In this document: positions 62,601 to 64,000 of the stretch, piece by piece
Layout: the number at the start of each line of letters is the position of its first letter
Numbering within the stretch: position 1 is the first letter of the stretch
NCBI RefSeq assembly: GCF_964275005.1
Contig: NC_092702.1
Span: forward strand, 9,204,830 to 9,268,829
Direction: 5' to 3'
Source: Diadema setosum
Taxonomy: Eukaryota; Echinodermata; Echinoidea; Diadematoida; Diadematidae
Length of the DNA: 64,000 nucleotides
Translations under genes and position numbers: made by a program
Notes under the pieces: generated by a model
What the model was told of the DNA's origin: nothing
Database searches by the model: none
Seen by the model: the letters and a program-made list of their open reading frames with translations, nothing else

Positions 62601-62892
62601 AATCTCAATCAGTTGGAGATAATGCAGCATCTGAAGATATTGAATGTTTTGTCTTTAATGAACAAAAACACTTGAATAGACTAAACAAAACCTACTCTTT
62701 TGAATGCCAAGAGCTACTGTATGCTGTTATCTCAATTCGATAGGTGTACACACACTAAAATCTCACAGAGAAATCAAAATACACATGTAATTGTACATAG
62801 GGTGCTATCTACAGATCTCTTCCACACAAGTCACTGTACTCACCGATGAAAAACTCCATATTCTGATTATTCCTGAGAATTTCCTCCATATA
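49555..62892 (-). CDS. GPAM: Mitochondrial glycerol-3-phosphate acyltransferase, GPAT1-like (C-terminal 524 residues)
   Basis: Twelve exons on the minus strand (62892-62844, 62451-62371, 60847-60765, 59410-59297, 58310-58136, 56891-56821, 55845-55533, 54850-54711, 52873-52799, 52247-52143, 50896-50704, 49730-49555) give 1575 nt in frame to a TGA. Known for the family: GPAT1 acylates glycerol-3-phosphate at sn-1 to make lysophosphatidate, the first step of glycerolipid synthesis, at the mitochondrial outer membrane. Seen: acyltransferase block III as FFIEGGRSRSGK (family usually EGTRSRSGK), block IV as YIIPTSISYEKILDG, then NVRVDFAQPFSLKEYL, VMSTNLVAFLLL, VFELSYYGAGLVSVFLMESI and AIYAESCAM, in the order and spacing of vertebrate GPAM. 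Vertebrate proteins are about 828 residues, so about 300 N-terminal residues, including the HXXXXD block, lie right of the window. The single gene may equal the ancestor of GPAM and GPAT2. Confidence 0.92.
49805..50150 (+). repeat. tRNA-like SINE, two related copies
   Basis: TGGTCTAGAGGATAAAACGC (A-box-like) and GTAGGTTGGAATCCTGC (B-box-like) at 49988-50045, followed by a tail containing GTCATGGCTACTACTAAAAC and AATTTGTCAATCAGTTGCAA. The same tail occurs at 49808-49892 without the tRNA part, so two insertions, one 5'-truncated, lie next to each other. Confidence 0.55.
50704..50896 (-). CDS. GPAM: GPAM exon, penultimate
   Basis: Acceptor TGCTAG, donor GTCTGT, phase 0 in, 1 out. Encodes VNTSQESLCRLYFLQSILAP, then YIEGYWLSACNLIRLLDC and ends AKGLAIY. 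Hydrophobic and collinear with the FLQRLLGPLLEAY region of vertebrates. Confidence 0.88.
50939..51439. mobile_element. MITE, AGCTGCGTTTACACC ends
   Basis: AGCTGCGTTTACACCATGTT and its near-inverse AACATGGTGTGAACGAAGCT, about 500 bp, just upstream (in gene sense) of the GPAM exon 50704-50896. Confidence 0.7.
52082..52116. repeat. Poly-C/poly-A tract
   Basis: About 24 C followed by nine A. Confidence 0.95.
52143..52247 (-). CDS. GPAM: GPAM exon, acidic linker
   Basis: Acceptor CAAAAG (weak pyrimidine tract), donor GTGAGC, phase 0/0. Encodes ETAAPKKLSHGVRKMANWDS and DDSDEEPSIVDLKIE. The Trp followed by an Asp/Ser/Glu run matches the WRSDEEDEDSD linker of vertebrate GPAM. Confidence 0.8.
52799..52873 (-). 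CDS. GPAM: GPAM exon
   Basis: Acceptor CTACAG, donor GTGAGG, 25 codons in phase 0: PCGNISHAISEAIDQLVLSE and VVIPQ. Corresponds to the CQTFYQVCHETVGKFIQYGIL region in vertebrates by position and hydrophobic pattern. Confidence 0.85.
53660..54440. mobile_element. piggyBac-like MITE, copy 2 (GPAM intron)
   Basis: CCCTAACTTACCTG and CAGGTAAGTTAGGG between TTAA sites at 53656 and 54441. Contains GCCATAATGGCGCC, GACCAAATTTGTGGC and GGCCGAGATCTGAAGGG blocks. Lies in the intron between exons 54711-54850 and 52799-52873. Confidence 0.78.
54711..54850 (-). CDS. GPAM: GPAM exon
   Basis: Acceptor CTTCAG, donor GTGAGA. Encodes ALLALCNEDLLVIDNARK and then SRDRLARKAEELCDMLQF, matching the vertebrate region LVRKAASLCYLL. 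Confidence 0.88.
55533..55845 (-). CDS. GPAM: GPAM exon, C-terminal domain
   Basis: Acceptor TAATCAG, donor GTGAGT, 313 nt, phase 0 in, 1 out. Includes RDVGFTGETADVIKHTVALL and VFELSYYGAGLVSVFLMESI, both collinear with vertebrate GPAM. The middle (residues about 45-75 of the exon) is the family's variable region. Confidence 0.9.
55880..56065. repeat. Interspersed repeat fragment
   Basis: GTACCCATTTATACACCTGG, GAGAGGGACATTGTGG and GGCAGGAATTGAACTTGGG resemble a block dispersed in many marine invertebrate genomes. Boundaries approximate. Confidence 0.35.
56068..56796. mobile_element. piggyBac-like MITE, copy 3, left end missing
   Basis: Shares TTTTGACACCAAATTTGCG, ATTGCTCAAAAACGTGAA and CGACGGCCGAGATCTGGAGG with copy 2 and ends GGCCTAGTTAGGG. 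No TTAA-CCC left end is found; it starts next to an older repeat (55880-56060). Confidence 0.65.
56821..56891 (-). CDS. GPAM: GPAM exon, VMSTNLVAFLLL
   Basis: Acceptor TCTCAG, donor GTAAGA, phase 1 in, 0 out. Encodes DSVKINTVMSTNLVAFLLL and TKFRQ; vertebrate counterpart is IMSTHIVACLLL. A truncated piggyBac-like element ends about 25 bases downstream of the donor. Confidence 0.88.
57374..57579. mobile_element. MITE, TTAAAGGACAAGTCC ends
   Basis: TTAAAGGACAAGTCCACCTT and AAGGTGGACTTGTCCTTTAA are perfect inverted ends of a 206-bp element in the GPAM intron between 58136 and 56891. Confidence 0.82.
58136..58310 (-). CDS. GPAM: GPAM exon, linker after the catalytic domain
   Basis: Acceptor ATATAG, donor GTGAGT, phase 0 in and 1 out. 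Encodes EYLSASPMPTALNSDLST, a variable basic stretch, then QRQLIRGLGEHIVY, which matches the conserved LAEHILF region after the loop in vertebrates. Confidence 0.88.
58674..59053. repeat. Interspersed repeat, GAGACCCGCGGGTCT type
   Basis: Opens ACAAGAGACCCGCGGGTCT and CGCTCACCTGAG, ends CTCAGGTGAGCT; GACGCCGGACGCCGGACGAA inside. The CTCACCTGAG/CTCAGGTGAG pair suggests terminal inverted repeats. A second partial copy is at 63308. Confidence 0.65.
59297..59410 (-). CDS. GPAM: GPAM exon, VRVDFAQPFSLK
   Basis: Acceptor TTGCAG, donor GTACAG, 38 codons in phase 0. Encodes GMPKKRETFFRAVQGIWHVL and ends NVRVDFAQPFSLK, almost identical to the vertebrate GPAM segment. This is the exon that identifies the gene most directly. 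Confidence 0.93.
59591..59669. repeat. Poly-A and TA microsatellite
   Basis: About 35 A followed by about 22 TA units, possibly the remnant of a retroelement tail. Confidence 0.92.
60074..60598. mobile_element. Mariner-type MITE, copy 2 (GPAM intron)
   Basis: Same ends and TA flanks as the 22907 copy, in opposite orientation and about 525 bp. It sits in the GPAM intron between exons 60765-60847 and 59297-59410. Confidence 0.82.
60765..60847 (-). CDS. GPAM: GPAM exon with block IV
   Basis: Acceptor TGGCAG, donor GTAAGG. Encodes DIISDAYIIPTSISYEKI and LDGSFSNEQM; compare the vertebrate pattern IPVGISYD-R-I-I-E-G. Phase 1 in, 0 out. Confidence 0.9.
61062..62091. mobile_element. TIR-bounded element, TTTACAC type
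   Basis: TAGCCGCATTTACACAGCG at left and CAAGTGTAAATGGGCCTA at right are imperfect inverted ends; 'GCGTTTACACTTGC' and 'GGGTTTACACTTGC' repeat inside with ATCGCGATATTT and ATCGCGATGTTT. No coding region. In the GPAM intron after exon 62371-62451. Confidence 0.5.
62371..62451 (-). CDS. GPAM: GPAM exon with acyltransferase block III
   Basis: Acceptor TTTCCAG, donor GTATGT. Encodes GGRSRSGKALAPKGGLLSC and VVDAYRD. R-S-R-S-G-K is the glycerol-3-phosphate-binding signature of the family; the second G replaces the Thr usual in EGTRSRSGK. Confidence 0.9.
62844..62892 (-). CDS. GPAM: GPAM exon (before block III)
   Basis: Acceptor TTCACAG, donor GTGAGT. Encodes YMEEILRNNQNMEFFI plus the first base of the Glu codon of EGGRSRSGK. 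First GPAM exon visible in the window; no earlier exon seen between 62893 and 64000. Confidence 0.88.
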
Positions 62893-63278
62893 CTGTGAAA
62901 AGAAGAATATCAACATACCATTAAACAAATATCTCAATTCTATCTTACATATTTTCAAAGAAAATAAGAAAAAGAAAACAAATTCATGTTTAAGTTGAAA
63001 ACTTTGTGGAACAGAAAAAGCATTGACCTTGAAGACACTTGATTGGAATACCTATACACTGGAGATTTGCAAGGTATCGTTGAAAAAACAAATATAGTCA
63101 CAAAAGCACTGTAATACATTGAATAATACTCCCCTTGGGTTTAGATGCTCTTTGTTTGCATGAGGGTTTGTTCCATTTGTGCATTCTTATACAGCGGATG
63201 CACAAGGCAATATTTTCTTGTACAAAATATTTTATCTCTATTTGTATAATGACAACCATGGTGTTTGTTTTTTTACAC

Positions 63279-63420
63279 GGGGGGGGGGGGGGGGGGGGGG
63301 GGGATACAACAAAAGACCGGAGGTCTTGTGCTCACCAGAGTATCACAAGTTCACCTTCAACACATTCTTGCACATTATTACCTGAGAACAAAGCACACTT
63401 TGGGGGTGGGAGGCAGCTTT
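63279..63420. repeat. Poly-G run and partial GAGACCCGCGGGTCT-type repeat
   Basis: About 25 G, then AAAAGACCGGAGGTCTTGTG and CTCACCAGAGTATCACAAG, a diverged copy of the left end of the 58674 repeat. Confidence 0.6.
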
Positions 63421-63919
63421 GAGAGCCTACACGGAAGCATGGCATCTTTTTGCATATTGTATCACCCTGGTAAAAATACTTGCCAAGTACACTGTATTCA
63501 AAACTTGTTTGAAAGACAACAAAAAGATCAGAGCATTAAAGACTGACCCCTGGATCTACCATTTAAATAACCTTACACATCTTGAAAGTAGGTTGACAAA
63601 TGTATTTACTTGGGGTATTTATGATTCTAAACCAGATCTTTTAAATTCTCTAGTTAAGGGACTCTTGAGTCCTTGAACTGAATATATATTGTCAGTCACC
63701 TTGGTGATAATGCCTGCTAAGTTTGGTGACCAATTTGACCATGTGTTTTCATTGTGCAATGTATTATTAATATTCTTTCTTAGTTTTGTTATGTAGAAAA
63801 TGGCCTCTGATATTTGAATGGAATAAGAAAGATTGGTAGTTACACATATCTAAATTGACACTTATAAAGAAACGGTTGTTTTGTTTTTGTTTTTGTTTAA
63901 ATATATGCCTGTTAATGAA

Positions 63920-63950
<31 letters not shown>

Positions 63951-64000
63951 GTAAACTGACTGTTTTGGGTGCACCAGGTGGGTTGGGGAGGATGGCCTGA

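Overview
This is a stretch of an animal nuclear genome. It has multi-exon genes with GT-AG introns, no operon logic, many microsatellites and dense interspersed repeats. The repeat types (a tRNA-derived SINE with a CCGCGTCATACCAAA-type body, the CCTCCGCCACGAAGTGG element with its CCGTCCGTCCG tract, GAGACCCGCGGGTCT and TTAAAGGGAT elements, and a GIY-YIG Penelope element) resemble those of marine invertebrate deuterostomes. An echinoderm is the best guess, but this is inference and no species can be read from the sequence.

Three host genes were assembled by hand from exons whose splice phases agree throughout. (1) On the + strand at about 1793-10113 lies the 3' part of a gene for a protein with two diverged PDZ-like modules (six exons, 5' end uncertain). 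(2) On the + strand at 26253-41295 lies a second gene (eight exons, about 376 residues). Its last five exons match the last five of gene 1 one for one: the same intron phases, one exon of identical length (138 nt), and recognisable sequence identity. The two genes are therefore a tandem paralogous pair, and I do not recognise the family. (3) On the - strand, 62892 down to 49555, lie the last twelve exons of a GPAM/GPAT1-type mitochondrial glycerol-3-phosphate acyltransferase. They encode 524 residues in frame; the N-terminal part lies beyond the right edge.

Between the PDZ-like paralogues (about 10.5-25 kb) sits a nest of mobile elements. Two copies of a roughly 1.55-kb hAT-like non-autonomous element lie in opposite orientation 466 bp apart, each with its own 8-bp target duplication and each carrying the same nested 236-bp TA-flanked MITE. 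One of them lies inside a Penelope-like fragment. A 1.75-kb TIR element, a mariner-type MITE, a second Penelope copy with an open RT-thumb/GIY-YIG frame, and LINE 3' scraps follow. The introns of gene 2 and GPAM carry many more MITEs: TTAAAGGGAT, TTAAAGGACAAGTCC, piggyBac-like TTAACCCTA, a second copy of the mariner-type MITE, and others.

The remaining long non-coding stretches hold only simple repeats or nothing I can name. The region 44-49.5 kb is downstream of the GPAM stop and may include its 3' UTR.
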